64,000 nucleotides of DNA from an uncultured Shimia sp. (GTDB taxonomy: Bacteria > Pseudomonadota > Alphaproteobacteria > Rhodobacterales > Rhodobacteraceae): assembly GCF_947493595.1 (NCBI RefSeq), contig NZ_CANLRL010000001.1, positions 62,001 to 126,000 on the forward strand. The letters run 5' to 3'. The position numbers and the translations under genes were made by a program. The notes beneath the pieces were generated by a model that was not told the DNA's origin, did not search any database, and saw only the letters and a list, made by a program, of their open reading frames with translations. This document shows, one piece after another, positions 51,865-61,264 of this stretch; positions within the stretch are counted from its first letter, which is position 1, and the number at the start of each line of letters is the position of its first letter.

Positions 51865-52752
51865 ATGGCAGACGCGCCGGACCTGGCACAATTTTTGATT
51901 GCCCCTGATCCCAAAGCGCCACGCTTGACCCGCGCTGTGACCGGCGTGGATCACCTCGGGCAGGAAACCGAAATTTCCGTTGTAGAAGAACGGCCTCTGA
52001 CGATTTACCTCAACAGCCAGGAAATCGTGACAGCCATGACGATTGGCGACTATCCGGAGTATCTTGCGGTGGGTTTTCTGCGCAATCAGGGCATGTTGCG
52101 CGACGGAGACGTGGTCACGCGAGTGGATTATGACGAAGAGCTCGAAGTGGTTGTCGTGCGCACCGAAACCGAGACCAATCACGAAGAGAAGCTGAATAAA
52201 AAGACCCGCACGTCCGGGTGTGCTGTGGGCACTGTTTTTGGTGACATGATGGAAGGGCTTGAGGGGGTAGAGCTGCCTCAGACGCAGGTGAAAACCAGCG
52301 ACCTTTACGCGCTGGCCAGCACCATCAATCGGACGCCGTCGTTGTATCTCGAAGCCGGGGCCATACACGGGACGGTGCTGTGCCAAGGCGCGCGCCCCTT
52401 GGTCTATATGGAAGATGTCGGGCGGCACAATGCGGTGGACAAAATCTCCGGCTGGATGTTTCAGAATGGGGAAACAGCAGCGGACAAGATGATGTACACC
52501 ACTGGGCGATTGACCTCGGAAATGGTGATCAAATGCGCGTTGATGGGTATTCCTGTTTTGGCCTCTCGCTCGGGGTTCACCGCATGGGGCGTGGAGATCG
52601 CGCGGCAAGTTGGTTTGACGGTGATTGGCCGTATGCGTGGCCAGAGATTTGTCTGTCTGAGCGGTGAAGAGCGCTTGTTGCGCGACGTCGACCCGTCGAG
52701 TGTGCCGGAAGAGGCCAAGAAACATAGGCGCAAAGGGGGATTTCACAAATGA
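51865..52752 (+). CDS. fdhD: Formate dehydrogenase accessory sulfurtransferase FdhD
   Basis: Cytoplasmic protein of 295 residues that passes sulfur from IscS to the molybdenum cofactor so that formate dehydrogenase becomes active. It has VEERPLTIYLNSQEIVTAM, the Cys loop TRTSGCAVG (one Cys where E. coli has CxxC), EDVGRHNAVDKI and SRSGFTAWGVEIARQVG. GGAGG precedes ATG 51865. It is first in an operon fdhD-mobA-mobB-moeA. Formate dehydrogenase itself is not in the window; a link with alcohol/C1 oxidation is possible. Confidence 0.94.
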   Translation: MADAPDLAQFLIAPDPKAPRLTRAVTGVDHLGQETEISVVEERPLTIYLNSQEIVTAMTIGDYPEYLAVGFLRNQGMLRDGDVVTRVDYDEELEVVVVRTETETNHEEKLNKKTRTSGCAVGTVFGDMMEGLEGVELPQTQVKTSDLYALASTINRTPSLYLEAGAIHGTVLCQGARPLVYMEDVGRHNAVDKISGWMFQNGETAADKMMYTTGRLTSEMVIKCALMGIPVLASRSGFTAWGVEIARQVGLTVIGRMRGQRFVCLSGEERLLRDVDPSSVPEEAKKHRRKGGFHK

Positions 52753-53369
52753 AACAACCTCTTGGTGTGATCCTGGCTGGCGGGCAAGCGACCCGTATGG
52801 GCGGCGGTGACAAGGGGCGCTTGTCTCTTGGTGGTAAGACAATCTTGCAGCACGTCATTGATCGGCTGGAGCCGCAGGTGGCTGGTCTGGCGATCAACGC
52901 AAATGGCGACCCTGCGCGGTTTGCGGATCTTGATATGCCCGTCTTACCGGATTCTTTGGCGGAGTTTCCCGGCCCATTGGCAGGTGTCTTGGCGGGGCTG
53001 GACTGGGCGGCGGAGCAGGGCGCGGAAGCCATTGTGACCGCAGCTGCGGACACGCCGTTTTTTCCCTGTGATCTGGTGCCGCAATTGTTGCTGGCGGCGG
53101 AAAACTTGCCGCATCCCCTAACGTTAGCGGCGTCCGGCGAACCGGGCGGCAAGCTTTGGCGGCAGCCCACATTTGGCCTTTGGCCTGTGGCGTTGCGGAA
53201 TGATCTGCGGGCGGCTTTGGAAGATGGCTTGCGAAAAGTTGTGATCTGGACAGACAAACATGATGCAGGTCAAGCAGCCTTTGTTCAAAGCGGGATAGAC
53301 CCCTTCTTTAATGTGAATACGCCGGAAGACCTTGAAGAGGCGCGCCGGATTTCTGGAGAGATAGAATAA
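52749..53369 (+). CDS. mobA: Molybdenum cofactor guanylyltransferase
   Basis: Links GMP to molybdopterin to make the bis-MGD cofactor. The 206-residue protein has the nucleotide-binding LAGGQATRMGGGDKG loop at about 8-22, NANGDPARF, the DxxPFF metal-site AADTPFFPCD and FFNVNTPEDLEEA. Its start overlaps the fdhD stop by four bases. Confidence 0.95.
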   Translation: MKQPLGVILAGGQATRMGGGDKGRLSLGGKTILQHVIDRLEPQVAGLAINANGDPARFADLDMPVLPDSLAEFPGPLAGVLAGLDWAAEQGAEAIVTAAADTPFFPCDLVPQLLLAAENLPHPLTLAASGEPGGKLWRQPTFGLWPVALRNDLRAALEDGLRKVVIWTDKHDAGQAAFVQSGIDPFFNVNTPEDLEEARRISGEIE

Positions 53370-53371
53370 CA

Positions 53372-53869
53372 ATGCAAATCTATGGCGTTGTCGGGTGGAA
53401 AAACTCGGGCAAAACAGGATTGATGGAACGTCTGGTGACAGAAATCACCGGCCGCGGTTTTAGCGTGTCTACGGTTAAGCACGCACACCACAGTTTCGAC
53501 GTGGATCATCCCGGCAAGGACAGCCATCGCCATCGTGTGGCGGGTGCACGCGAGGTTCTATTGGCAAGCAAAAGCCGCTGGGCTTTGATGCATGAGTTGC
53601 GCGATGAGGACGAACCCACGCTGGAGGAATTGCTCACCAAGCTGTCTGATGTCGACCTCGTTCTGGTTGAAGGGTATAAGAGAGACGCTCACCGAAAGGT
53701 GGAGGCGCATCGCCAAGAGACCGGCAATGCATTGATTTCGCCAGAGGATCCCACCATTCGCGCAATTGCCAGTGATGTGGCCTTGGACAATGAGAAGCCG
53801 GTTTTCGACTTGAACAACACAAAAGAAATAGCGGACTTTATTCTGTCAGACTTGGGTTTGTCTGCGTAA
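53372..53869 (+). CDS. mobB: Molybdopterin-guanine dinucleotide biosynthesis protein MobB
   Basis: GTP-binding accessory protein of 165 residues. The P-loop GWKNSGKTGLMERL is at about 6-19, followed by STVKHAHHSFDVDHPGKDSHRHR and LVLVEGYKRDAHRKVEAHR. Spacing to mobA is two bases. It probably supports MobA. Confidence 0.95.
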   Translation: MQIYGVVGWKNSGKTGLMERLVTEITGRGFSVSTVKHAHHSFDVDHPGKDSHRHRVAGAREVLLASKSRWALMHELRDEDEPTLEELLTKLSDVDLVLVEGYKRDAHRKVEAHRQETGNALISPEDPTIRAIASDVALDNEKPVFDLNNTKEIADFILSDLGLSA

Positions 53870-53890
53870 TTCAGCCCTTTGGAGGCCTGC

Positions 53891-55162
53891 ATGTCTAAGC
53901 ATAACGAGCTGGTGCCACCGCCGCTAAGAAATGACTGCTTTTCCCTGCCTGCCGACACCCACTGGACGCCGGTGTCCGAAGCGCTTGCGCTTTTGAAGGA
54001 GCGGCTTCAGGTTTGCGTCGGAATGGAAACCGTGCCGCTCTACCGGGCATTGGGGCGGGTCTTGGCTGAGGATGTCTTGGCGCTTCGGGCCAATCCACCA
54101 CAGCCAAATTCGGCCGTGGATGGCTACGGGCTTAGTCATGCTGAGATCGTTGAAGGGCCACAAACGGTGCCTTTGGTGGACGGGCGTTCCGCGGCTGGTG
54201 ATCCGTTTGAAGGGGTATTGCCGGTCGGCCATGCAGTGCGGATCTTGACTGGTGCCACAGTGCCCGAAGGTGTGGATACGGTGATCCTGCAAGAAGATGT
54301 AACGACGGATGGGCAGGCAATTGCTTTTCACGGCCCTCTAAAGCGGGGCAGCAACACGCGGAAGGCTGGCGAGGACGTCGCCAAAGGCGGGTTCATCCTT
54401 GCCAAAGGCCGGCGTATCACACCAGCTGACTTGGCACTGGCGGCAGCCACAGGTGTCTCAGAGCTTCCTGTTTTCAAACGCTTGCGTGTGGCGGTGGTGT
54501 CTACCGGAGATGAGCTGGCTGAACCGGGAAGCACAGCCCGTCCGGATCAGATATTTGATGCCAATCGCCCGATGTTGCTTGCCATGATTGCACAGTTTGG
54601 CTTTGAGCCAGTGGACATGGGGCGCGCGCCTGACGATCGGGAGGGATTGAAAGGCTTCCTAAATGAGGCTGCAATCCGCTCGGATCTGATCCTGACTTCT
54701 GGTGGCGCGTCAGCCGGTGATGAAGACCACATGTCAGCACTGCTCAATGATACTGGGTCGATGACCCTGTGGCGGTTGGCTATCAAACCCGGAAGGCCGT
54801 TGGCCCTGGGGATGTGGCAAGGCACTCCGGTGTTTGGTTTGCCTGGCAATCCTGTAGCAGCCAAGGTCTGTACGCTCATTTTTGCCAAACCGGCCATGGA
54901 TGTGATGGGCGGCGCGGGCTGGCATGCCCCCGTGGGATTGAAGGTGCCAGCAGCATTTGCGAAGTCCAAGAAGGCAGGGCGACGTGAGTATTTGCGTGCG
55001 CGTTTGCGAGATGGGCGCGCAGAGGTTTTTGCGTCTGAGGGCTCTGGACGGATCAGCGGGTTGAGTTGGGCGGAGGGGCTGGTCGAGTTGCCGGACGAGG
55101 CCATGCAGGTGCAAGAGGGCACGGAAGTGCTCTACTATCCGTATTCTGCTTTTGGGCTTTAA
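53891..55162 (+). CDS. moeA: Molybdopterin molybdenumtransferase MoeA
   Basis: Inserts molybdenum into adenylated molybdopterin. The 423-residue protein shows domain III NSAVDGYGLSHAEI, RILTGATVPEGVDTVI, the active-site segment VSTGDELAEPG, LTSGGASAGDEDHM and PGNPVAAKVCTLIFAKPA. ATG at 53891 follows GGAG. It is last in the fdhD-mobAB-moeA operon and is followed by a bidirectional terminator. Confidence 0.95.
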   Translation: MSKHNELVPPPLRNDCFSLPADTHWTPVSEALALLKERLQVCVGMETVPLYRALGRVLAEDVLALRANPPQPNSAVDGYGLSHAEIVEGPQTVPLVDGRSAAGDPFEGVLPVGHAVRILTGATVPEGVDTVILQEDVTTDGQAIAFHGPLKRGSNTRKAGEDVAKGGFILAKGRRITPADLALAAATGVSELPVFKRLRVAVVSTGDELAEPGSTARPDQIFDANRPMLLAMIAQFGFEPVDMGRAPDDREGLKGFLNEAAIRSDLILTSGGASAGDEDHMSALLNDTGSMTLWRLAIKPGRPLALGMWQGTPVFGLPGNPVAAKVCTLIFAKPAMDVMGGAGWHAPVGLKVPAAFAKSKKAGRREYLRARLRDGRAEVFASEGSGRISGLSWAEGLVELPDEAMQVQEGTEVLYYPYSAFGL

Positions 55163-55188
55163 AAAAGGCGCTCGTTAGAGCGCCTTTT
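55163..55188. terminator. Bidirectional intrinsic terminator
   Basis: AAAAGGCGCTC and GAGCGCCTTTT pair around GTTA, giving T-runs on both strands between the ends of convergent moeA and the membrane protein gene. Confidence 0.9.
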
Positions 55189-55189
55189 A

Positions 55190-56242
55190 TTAGTCAAAAA
55201 TCCCAGCGACGCGCCCTAGTAACATAAACGCGCGTGCGGTGCGGGTCTCGGAAAGCGCCGCGATGTCGGCGTCGGTCGCGGTTTCCTCAAACTCTACAAA
55301 GCACTTGTCAAAGCGGCGCAAGAAGTGGTGCGCGGCATCCCGGAAAATCGGATCTTGCTTCATACGACCTGCTGCTAAGGCCAAAGAGCTGCGATCCCGA
55401 ACGCCCCCGAGCGCGGCAATTGGCTTGCCGCGTTCACCCGCTGCAAAGCGACGCCAGATTTCCGGGCGGGCCAGGTCAGGGCGCAGGTCATCCATGTAGA
55501 TACCGTCTTGGCTCAACAGAGTGAGCACATCCTGGCTTGCTTGAATCAGCTGTGCGGATTGTCGGTCCCGCAATGCTTTGCGCAGAGCGGCAAATCCTTC
55601 TGCGTCGTCCGCGTTTTCCGGGAAGTTTAGAGCCTGAATAAAATCCGTTCGAGGCAGCGGAGGCGATAGCTCTTCGGCTGGTGTGCCCAAAGCCAACGTG
55701 CCTTGATCCGCCAGATCATCTGCCGGAACGTCGATTTCTGCGGGTTTGCGGATGCTGTCGTCCCGCTCGCGGCTGGAAGAGAACGTGGCCAGTGCGGTTT
55801 CCGTCTTGCGTGTAGCTGCTGCAATCTCGTCAAGCTTTTTCGCAACCGACGGCTCAACGCCCTGCTGTGCCTGAACACCTTGCGCCTGATTGACGTAAGT
55901 ACGGCGCATTGCATCAATCGCAGCTTGAAGGCGGGCACTTTCCTCGCGCATCACGCGAGATGACCGCGCTGCCGTGGCCGCGACCCAAATCATCGCAACG
56001 GGCATAAAGACAGCCAACAGGGTCATGAGGAATTGAAGCCCGCTGGCACCGTCAACGGGATTATGTTCCAGTACCAGGAAGAACACGACAGATCCGACAA
56101 GCCAAACGAAGCTAAGGCCAACCGCAATTAGCTCAATTGAGGTGACTTTAGGGCCGCTTGGCTTGTCATAAATTCCCAGCGGAGTTGGCTGAGAGTCTGT
56201 GTCGTCTTTCATGCGGGGCCGCATCTCAACTATCTGGTTCAC
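55190..56242 (-). CDS. Conserved membrane protein with coiled coil
   Basis: Protein of 350 residues I do not recognise. It has an N-terminal polar tail, two spans at about 37-57 and 67-91, a coiled coil at about 95-150 (SSRVMREESARLQAAIDAMRR; then KKLDEIAAATRKTETALATF), an acidic/Pro linker, and a soluble C-terminal half (LRKALRDRQSAQLIQASQDVL, FRDAAHHFLRRFDKCFVEFE). Its start overlaps the greA stop by four bases, so the two are cotranscribed. No function inferred. Confidence 0.75.
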   Translation of the reverse strand: MNQIVEMRPRMKDDTDSQPTPLGIYDKPSGPKVTSIELIAVGLSFVWLVGSVVFFLVLEHNPVDGASGLQFLMTLLAVFMPVAMIWVAATAARSSRVMREESARLQAAIDAMRRTYVNQAQGVQAQQGVEPSVAKKLDEIAAATRKTETALATFSSSRERDDSIRKPAEIDVPADDLADQGTLALGTPAEELSPPLPRTDFIQALNFPENADDAEGFAALRKALRDRQSAQLIQASQDVLTLLSQDGIYMDDLRPDLARPEIWRRFAAGERGKPIAALGGVRDRSSLALAAGRMKQDPIFRDAAHHFLRRFDKCFVEFEETATDADIAALSETRTARAFMLLGRVAGIFD

Positions 56243-56709
56243 TGAAAAGAAATACTTAGAACTTCGTAGCCTTTTTCGCCACCTGGTGTGCGAACTTCGA
56301 CGCTGTCGCCTTCCTCTTTGCCAATCAGGGCACGGGCGATGGGTGACTTGATGTTGAGAAGGCCTTTTTCAATGTTGGCTTCGTGTTCGCCAACAATCTG
56401 CCAGGTTTTTTCTTCGTCGGTGTCTTCGTCCACCAAAGTCACGGTTGCGCCAAATTTGATGGCGCCGGACAGGGTTGCAGGATCGATCACTTCTGCCAGG
56501 CCAATCACCGCTTCAAGCTCTTTGACGCGGCCCTCGATGAAGCCCTGCTTTTCGCGTGCGGAATGGTATTCAGCGTTTTCCTTAAGGTCGCCAAGCTCAC
56601 GGGCAGAGGCAATCGCCTCAATGATCGCGGGGCGTTCCACCGTTTTCAACTGTTTCAATTCCGCTTCAAGCGCCGTGTGGCCGGCGCGGGTCATTGGTAT
56701 TTTTTCCAT
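56239..56709 (-). CDS. greA: Transcription elongation factor GreA
   Basis: Rescues backtracked RNA polymerase by stimulating transcript cleavage. The 156-residue protein has a coiled-coil N-terminal domain with the acidic tip (ENAEYHSAREKQGFIEGRV) and an FKBP-like C-terminal domain (SPIARALIGKEEGDSVEVRTPGG). ATG at 56709 gives the standard length; an in-frame ATG at 56730 is also possible. It precedes the coiled-coil membrane protein gene. Confidence 0.95.
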   Translation of the reverse strand: MEKIPMTRAGHTALEAELKQLKTVERPAIIEAIASARELGDLKENAEYHSAREKQGFIEGRVKELEAVIGLAEVIDPATLSGAIKFGATVTLVDEDTDEEKTWQIVGEHEANIEKGLLNIKSPIARALIGKEEGDSVEVRTPGGEKGYEVLSISFQ

Positions 56710-56960
56710 GGGTGCGGTCTCGTTGGTCATTGGCCGCCAAAAGGGTTTGGCGGCAGTCTGTATTACGTACTAGCTCGGCAGAGTGCCCTGAGACCGCTTT
56801 CAAATGCAAGAGTGGAAGCCAATGCAAGAAGAATTATGCTGCACTGCTGCAAAATTACTCAAATGGGTCGAAATGTCGTGGGGTTCCGATTGACGGAATG
56901 ATTATAGTCGCGCTAGCAGATGCGAAAGAAAATTACCCAGCGATCCGGGAAGGGAAGCCA

Positions 56961-58610
56961 ATGTCGGAAATCGAACGCGAAGCCATGGAGTATGACGTTG
57001 TCATCGTTGGTGCAGGTCCAGCAGGCCTGTCAGCAGCGATCCGTCTGAAGCAATTGGACGCGGACTTGAACGTAGTCGTTCTGGAGAAGGGCTCTGAAGT
57101 TGGCGCGCACATTCTTTCCGGTGCTGTTTTGGATCCTTGCGGCTTGGACGCGCTGATTCCTGATTGGAAAGAAAAAGGCGCGCCGCTGAACACTCCGGTG
57201 AAAGAAGACAACTTCTACATGTTGGGCGAGGCGGGCGAAATTCGCGTGCCAAACTTCCCGATGCCACCGTTGATGAACAACCATGGCAACTACATTGTGT
57301 CCATGGGCAACGTCTGCCGTTGGATGGCAGAGCAGGCGGAAGAGCTTGGTGTTGAAATCTTCCCGGGTATGGCCTGCTCTGAGTTGGTTTACGGCGACAA
57401 CGGCGAAGTCAAAGGAGTTGTCGCAGGCGTCTTTGGTCTGGAAGAAGATGGATCGTACGGTCCAAATACCGAGCCAGGCATGGAGTTGCACGGTAAATAC
57501 GTGTTCCTGTCCGAAGGTGTGCGCGGATCGCTCTCCAAAGAGGTGATTGCGAAGTACAACCTTCAGGACGGCAAAGAGCCACAGAAGTTTGGCGTTGGCA
57601 TGAAGGAGATCTGGGAGATCGATCCTGCCAAGCACAATGAGGGCGAAGTAACCCACACTATGGGCTGGCCGCTGGGCAGCAACGCAGGTGGTGGTTCTTT
57701 CATTTATCATCTGGAAAACAACCAAGTGTATGTCGGGTTTGTGGTACATCTGAACTACAAAAACCCGCACCTCTTCCCATACATGGAGTTTCAGCGCTTC
57801 AAACATCATCCGAAGATCGCGGAGCTTCTGGAAGGCGGCAAGCGTGTTGCATACGGTGCGCGGGCAATTTCTGAAGGCGGTTATCAGTCCATGCCGAAGA
57901 TGGTGGCGCCTGGCGTGGCGCTTTTGGGTTGTTCCGTGGGCATGGTCAATGTGCCGCGCATCAAAGGCAACCACAACGCGATGCTTTCAGGCAAGGCTGC
58001 TGCGGAAGCGGCTTTTGATGCGATCAAAGCGGAGCGTTCGGGCGACGAGCTTACGGCTTACGAAACCGAGGTGCGCAGCGGCGCGATTGGCAAGGACCTG
58101 AAGAAGGTGCGCAATGTGAAGCCGATCTGGTCCAAATGGGGCCTGACAGCTTCCCTGATGCTCGGCGGTTTGGACATGTGGACCAACACGCTTGGTTTCT
58201 CTCTCTTTGGTACGGTCAAGCACGGTAAAAATGATGCGGAAGCGACCGAAGAAGCCAGTAAGCACAAGCCGATTGATTACCCGAAGCCAGACGGAAAGTT
58301 GTCTTTTGACCGTCTGACAAACGTCAGCTTCTCGATGACCAACCACGAAGAAAGCCAGCCGTGTCACCTGCGTCTCGCCGATGACAGTTTGCCTGTGTCG
58401 GTGAACCTGCCGAAGTTTGCCGAGCCCGCTCAGCGCTACTGCCCTGCTGGTGTGTACGAAATTGTTGAAGAAGAAGGTAAAGACCCCCGCTTTGTTGTGA
58501 ACTTTCAGAACTGCGTGCATTGCAAAACCTGTGACATCAAAGATCCGAGCCAAAACATCACATGGGTGACACCGCAAGGTGGCGACGGGCCAAACTACCC
58601 GAACATGTGA
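56961..58610 (+). CDS. Electron transfer flavoprotein-ubiquinone oxidoreductase
   Basis: Inner-membrane enzyme of 549 residues that passes electrons from ETF to ubiquinone. It has the FAD-binding VVIVGAGPAGLSAAIRL near residue 11, GSEVGAHILSGAVLDP, the membrane-surface helix region, and the C-terminal 4Fe-4S ferredoxin part with RYCPAGVYE and CVHCKTCDIKDPSQNITW. ATG at 56961 has GGGAAG upstream; the frame upstream to 56694 has no support. It would reoxidise acyl-CoA dehydrogenases such as the DmdC-like enzyme. Confidence 0.96.
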   Translation: MSEIEREAMEYDVVIVGAGPAGLSAAIRLKQLDADLNVVVLEKGSEVGAHILSGAVLDPCGLDALIPDWKEKGAPLNTPVKEDNFYMLGEAGEIRVPNFPMPPLMNNHGNYIVSMGNVCRWMAEQAEELGVEIFPGMACSELVYGDNGEVKGVVAGVFGLEEDGSYGPNTEPGMELHGKYVFLSEGVRGSLSKEVIAKYNLQDGKEPQKFGVGMKEIWEIDPAKHNEGEVTHTMGWPLGSNAGGGSFIYHLENNQVYVGFVVHLNYKNPHLFPYMEFQRFKHHPKIAELLEGGKRVAYGARAISEGGYQSMPKMVAPGVALLGCSVGMVNVPRIKGNHNAMLSGKAAAEAAFDAIKAERSGDELTAYETEVRSGAIGKDLKKVRNVKPIWSKWGLTASLMLGGLDMWTNTLGFSLFGTVKHGKNDAEATEEASKHKPIDYPKPDGKLSFDRLTNVSFSMTNHEESQPCHLRLADDSLPVSVNLPKFAEPAQRYCPAGVYEIVEEEGKDPRFVVNFQNCVHCKTCDIKDPSQNITWVTPQGGDGPNYPNM

Positions 58611-58638
58611 TCGTAACACGTGGATTTTTTACCAAAAC

Positions 58639-58664
58639 ATGGGGCGGCCAATAGGTCGCCCCAT
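58639..58664. terminator. Hairpin after ETF-ubiquinone oxidoreductase
   Basis: ATGGGGCG (58639-58646) pairs with CGCCCCAT (58657-58664) with an extra GCC/GGT inner pairing. No T-run follows, so termination is only probable. Confidence 0.5.
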
Positions 58665-58722
58665 TGCGTGTTGGCAGCCCCCCGACTACCTTTAAGGCGA
58701 GAATAGAGCATGGGAGTCTCAC

Positions 58723-60429
58723 GTGGCCGGACAGTTTTTAAAATCAGTGGCGATTTCCGCGCTTTTGGCGACCATGGCGTTGCCTGTGCAGGCAGATGGC
58801 GGGGCGGGGGCGTATCTGGCTGCGCGTCAAGCCAGCTACGGATCTGACTATGCTGCCGCTGCCCGCTACTATAGTGACGCGCTAACCAAGGACCCAAGCA
58901 ACCCTGTGCTTCAGGAGAACGCGGTGTTGGCCTTTCTTTCGCTTGGTCAAATTGATCGCGCTATGCCAATTGCGCGCAAGATGGATGCGGACGGCCACCA
59001 AAGCCAACTTGCGGAGATGGCGATCACGGCGGGGCTGGTTGAGGACAAAAACTACAATGAGTTGGTCGAGCGCTTGGAGGGGGCTGGTGTTGGTCCGCTG
59101 GTCGACGGTCTCATGAAAGCCTGGGCGCACATTGGCCGAGGTGCCATGTCTGAGGCTCTGGCTGCGTTTGATGAGGTGTCCAAAGAGCAAGGTCTTGGCG
59201 GTTTTGCTGCCTACCATAAGGCTTTGGCCTTGGCCTCAGTTGGTGATTTTGAAAGTGCGCACGCGATCTTTCTGGAAGGCGCGATGAACGGCATGCAGTC
59301 GACGCGGCGTGGCGTGGTGAGCGAAGTTGAAATTCTCTCACAGCTAGAGCGTAACGAAGACGCTGTTAAGCGGTTGGATGAAGCCTTTGGCGCCGATCTC
59401 GATCCTGAACTGCGGATGCTGCGGGATGACCTGGTTGCCGGGAAAGTACTGCCATTTACGCATGTTGGCTCAGCGGCTGACGGGATCGCTGAAGTGTATT
59501 TCTCGATAGCAAATGCGCTGAGAAACGAGGCTAACGCGGACTATACATTGCTCTATGCACGCTTGTCGGAGTTTTTACGCCCGGATCACACCGAGGCGCT
59601 GCTCTTGACAGCGGAACTTCTTGAAACATTGGGGCGCTATGAGCTGGCATCGCAAACCTACCAGAAAGTTCCTGCTGATGATCCGTCTTTCCATGCGGCG
59701 GAGCTTGGTCGGGCGGAAGCACTGCGCGAAGCTGGTAAAATTGAAGCCGCAATGGAGGTTCTTGAAGCCTTGACGCGCAGCCAACCGGATCTGCCGTATG
59801 TGCACACTGCACTTGGCGATTTGCGCCGTCAGGAAAAAGATTTTGATGGCGCGATCGCAGCTTACGACACGGCGATAGGCCTCTATGACACGCCTGAGCT
59901 GCGGCAGTGGTTCTTATTCTACGCGCGGGCGATTAGTCATGAGCGTCTTGGGAATTGGGAAGCAGCGGAGGCAGATTTCCGTAAAGCTCTGGAGTTGAAC
60001 CCAGAGCAACCACAGGTGTTGAATTACCTCGGGTATTCACTGGTCGAGAAGCAGATCAAACTGGATGAAGCGCTGGAGATGATTGAGCGCGCTGTCGCGG
60101 CCCGTCCGGATAGCGGGTACATTGTAGACAGCCTTGCCTGGGTGTTGTTCCGCTTGGGCCGATACGAAGAAGCCGTGGGGCATATGGAGCGTGCCAGTGA
60201 ACTTATGCCGGTTGATCCTGTTGTGACCGATCATTTGGGCGATGTGTACTGGGCGGTAGGCCGAGAGCTTGAGGCGCAATTTCAGTGGCGTCGGGCACTA
60301 AGCTTTGTAGATGAAGAAACCGCCGAGGAAGCCAAGCCAGATCGCATTCGCCGCAAGCTGGAAGTTGGACTGGACGTGGTGCTTGAAGAGGAAGGCGCAG
60401 CGCCTTTGGCGGCAACGGATGACAATTGA
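58723..60429 (+). CDS. Exported TPR-repeat protein
   Basis: Protein of 568 residues with a signal peptide (AISALLATMALPVQA before DGGAGAYLAAR) and around ten tetratricopeptide repeats, clearest at the C-terminal end (EAAEADFRKALELNPEQPQVLNYLG; LDEALEMIERAVAARPDSGYI; YEEAVGHMERASELMPVDPVV). GTG at 58723 has GGGAG upstream. Such proteins scaffold other proteins in the periplasm. Its end overlaps ispE by 11 bases, so the two are coupled. Confidence 0.87.
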   Translation: MAGQFLKSVAISALLATMALPVQADGGAGAYLAARQASYGSDYAAAARYYSDALTKDPSNPVLQENAVLAFLSLGQIDRAMPIARKMDADGHQSQLAEMAITAGLVEDKNYNELVERLEGAGVGPLVDGLMKAWAHIGRGAMSEALAAFDEVSKEQGLGGFAAYHKALALASVGDFESAHAIFLEGAMNGMQSTRRGVVSEVEILSQLERNEDAVKRLDEAFGADLDPELRMLRDDLVAGKVLPFTHVGSAADGIAEVYFSIANALRNEANADYTLLYARLSEFLRPDHTEALLLTAELLETLGRYELASQTYQKVPADDPSFHAAELGRAEALREAGKIEAAMEVLEALTRSQPDLPYVHTALGDLRRQEKDFDGAIAAYDTAIGLYDTPELRQWFLFYARAISHERLGNWEAAEADFRKALELNPEQPQVLNYLGYSLVEKQIKLDEALEMIERAVAARPDSGYIVDSLAWVLFRLGRYEEAVGHMERASELMPVDPVVTDHLGDVYWAVGRELEAQFQWRRALSFVDEETAEEAKPDRIRRKLEVGLDVVLEEEGAAPLAATDDN

Positions 60430-61264
60430 GGCTTTTGCGCCCGCCAAAATCAACCTGACATTACATGTGACTGGACAGCGGGATGACGGCTATCACCGTT
60501 TGGACTCGCTTGTCATGTTGACGGATGTTGGGGATCGGTTGACGGTTGAGAAGGCACGGGAAACCAGTTTGAACGTGGTCGGTCCAATGGCCGAAGGGGT
60601 GCCGACCGACCGCAGCAACTTGGTGATCCGTGCGGCGGAGATGTTGGGCGTTTCGGCAAAGATCACACTGCACAAGTCTTTGCCAGCAATGGCGGGGATT
60701 GGTGGCGGATCATCGGATGGGGCGGCCACAGTTCGTGCATTGTGCGCTTTGTATGATCTCGCAGTTCCAAGTGCTGAAATACTGTCATCGCTTGGGGCAG
60801 ATGTGCCTGTTTGCATGGAGCCTGAATTGGTGCGGATGCGGGGCATTGGTGACGAGATTGATCGCCTGGATACACCGCCAGACTGGTCAATGATCCTTGT
60901 GAACCCGCGTGTGTCTGTTTCCACGCCGCAGGTGTTTGCAGCTATGGTTGAGCGGGACAACCCATTGATGTCAGAGCCGTTTCCGAATTGGGCTGACTTT
61001 AACAGTACAGTTGCGTGGCTGTCTGCTCAACGCAATGACATGCAGGAGGCCGCTGTTGAGATTCAACCTGTTATTGGCCAGGTGTTGGCCGAGCTAAACC
61101 AAACCGTTGGTTGCGCTTTGGCGCGGATGTCCGGGTCGGGGGCGACGTGTTTTGCAATTTACAGAACCGCATCGGAGCGCGATGCGGCTTTGGAGGTATT
61201 GCGTCACCAGAACCCAGGTTGGTGGTGTGTGCCAACGCGGCGGGTTGGGGCGCGGTTCGCTTAG
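60419..61264 (+). CDS. ispE: 4-diphosphocytidyl-2-C-methyl-D-erythritol kinase
   Basis: Fourth enzyme of the MEP isoprenoid pathway, GHMP kinase of 281 residues. It has AFAPAKINLTLHVTG with the substrate-binding Lys, the ATP loop PAMAGIGGGSSDGAATVRAL, SLGADVPVCM, and the GSGATCFAIY end motif. The start lies inside the end of the TPR gene. The stop overlaps the convergent polyprenyl synthase by four bases; both act in isoprenoid metabolism. Confidence 0.95.
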   Translation: MTIEAFAPAKINLTLHVTGQRDDGYHRLDSLVMLTDVGDRLTVEKARETSLNVVGPMAEGVPTDRSNLVIRAAEMLGVSAKITLHKSLPAMAGIGGGSSDGAATVRALCALYDLAVPSAEILSSLGADVPVCMEPELVRMRGIGDEIDRLDTPPDWSMILVNPRVSVSTPQVFAAMVERDNPLMSEPFPNWADFNSTVAWLSAQRNDMQEAAVEIQPVIGQVLAELNQTVGCALARMSGSGATCFAIYRTASERDAALEVLRHQNPGWWCVPTRRVGARFA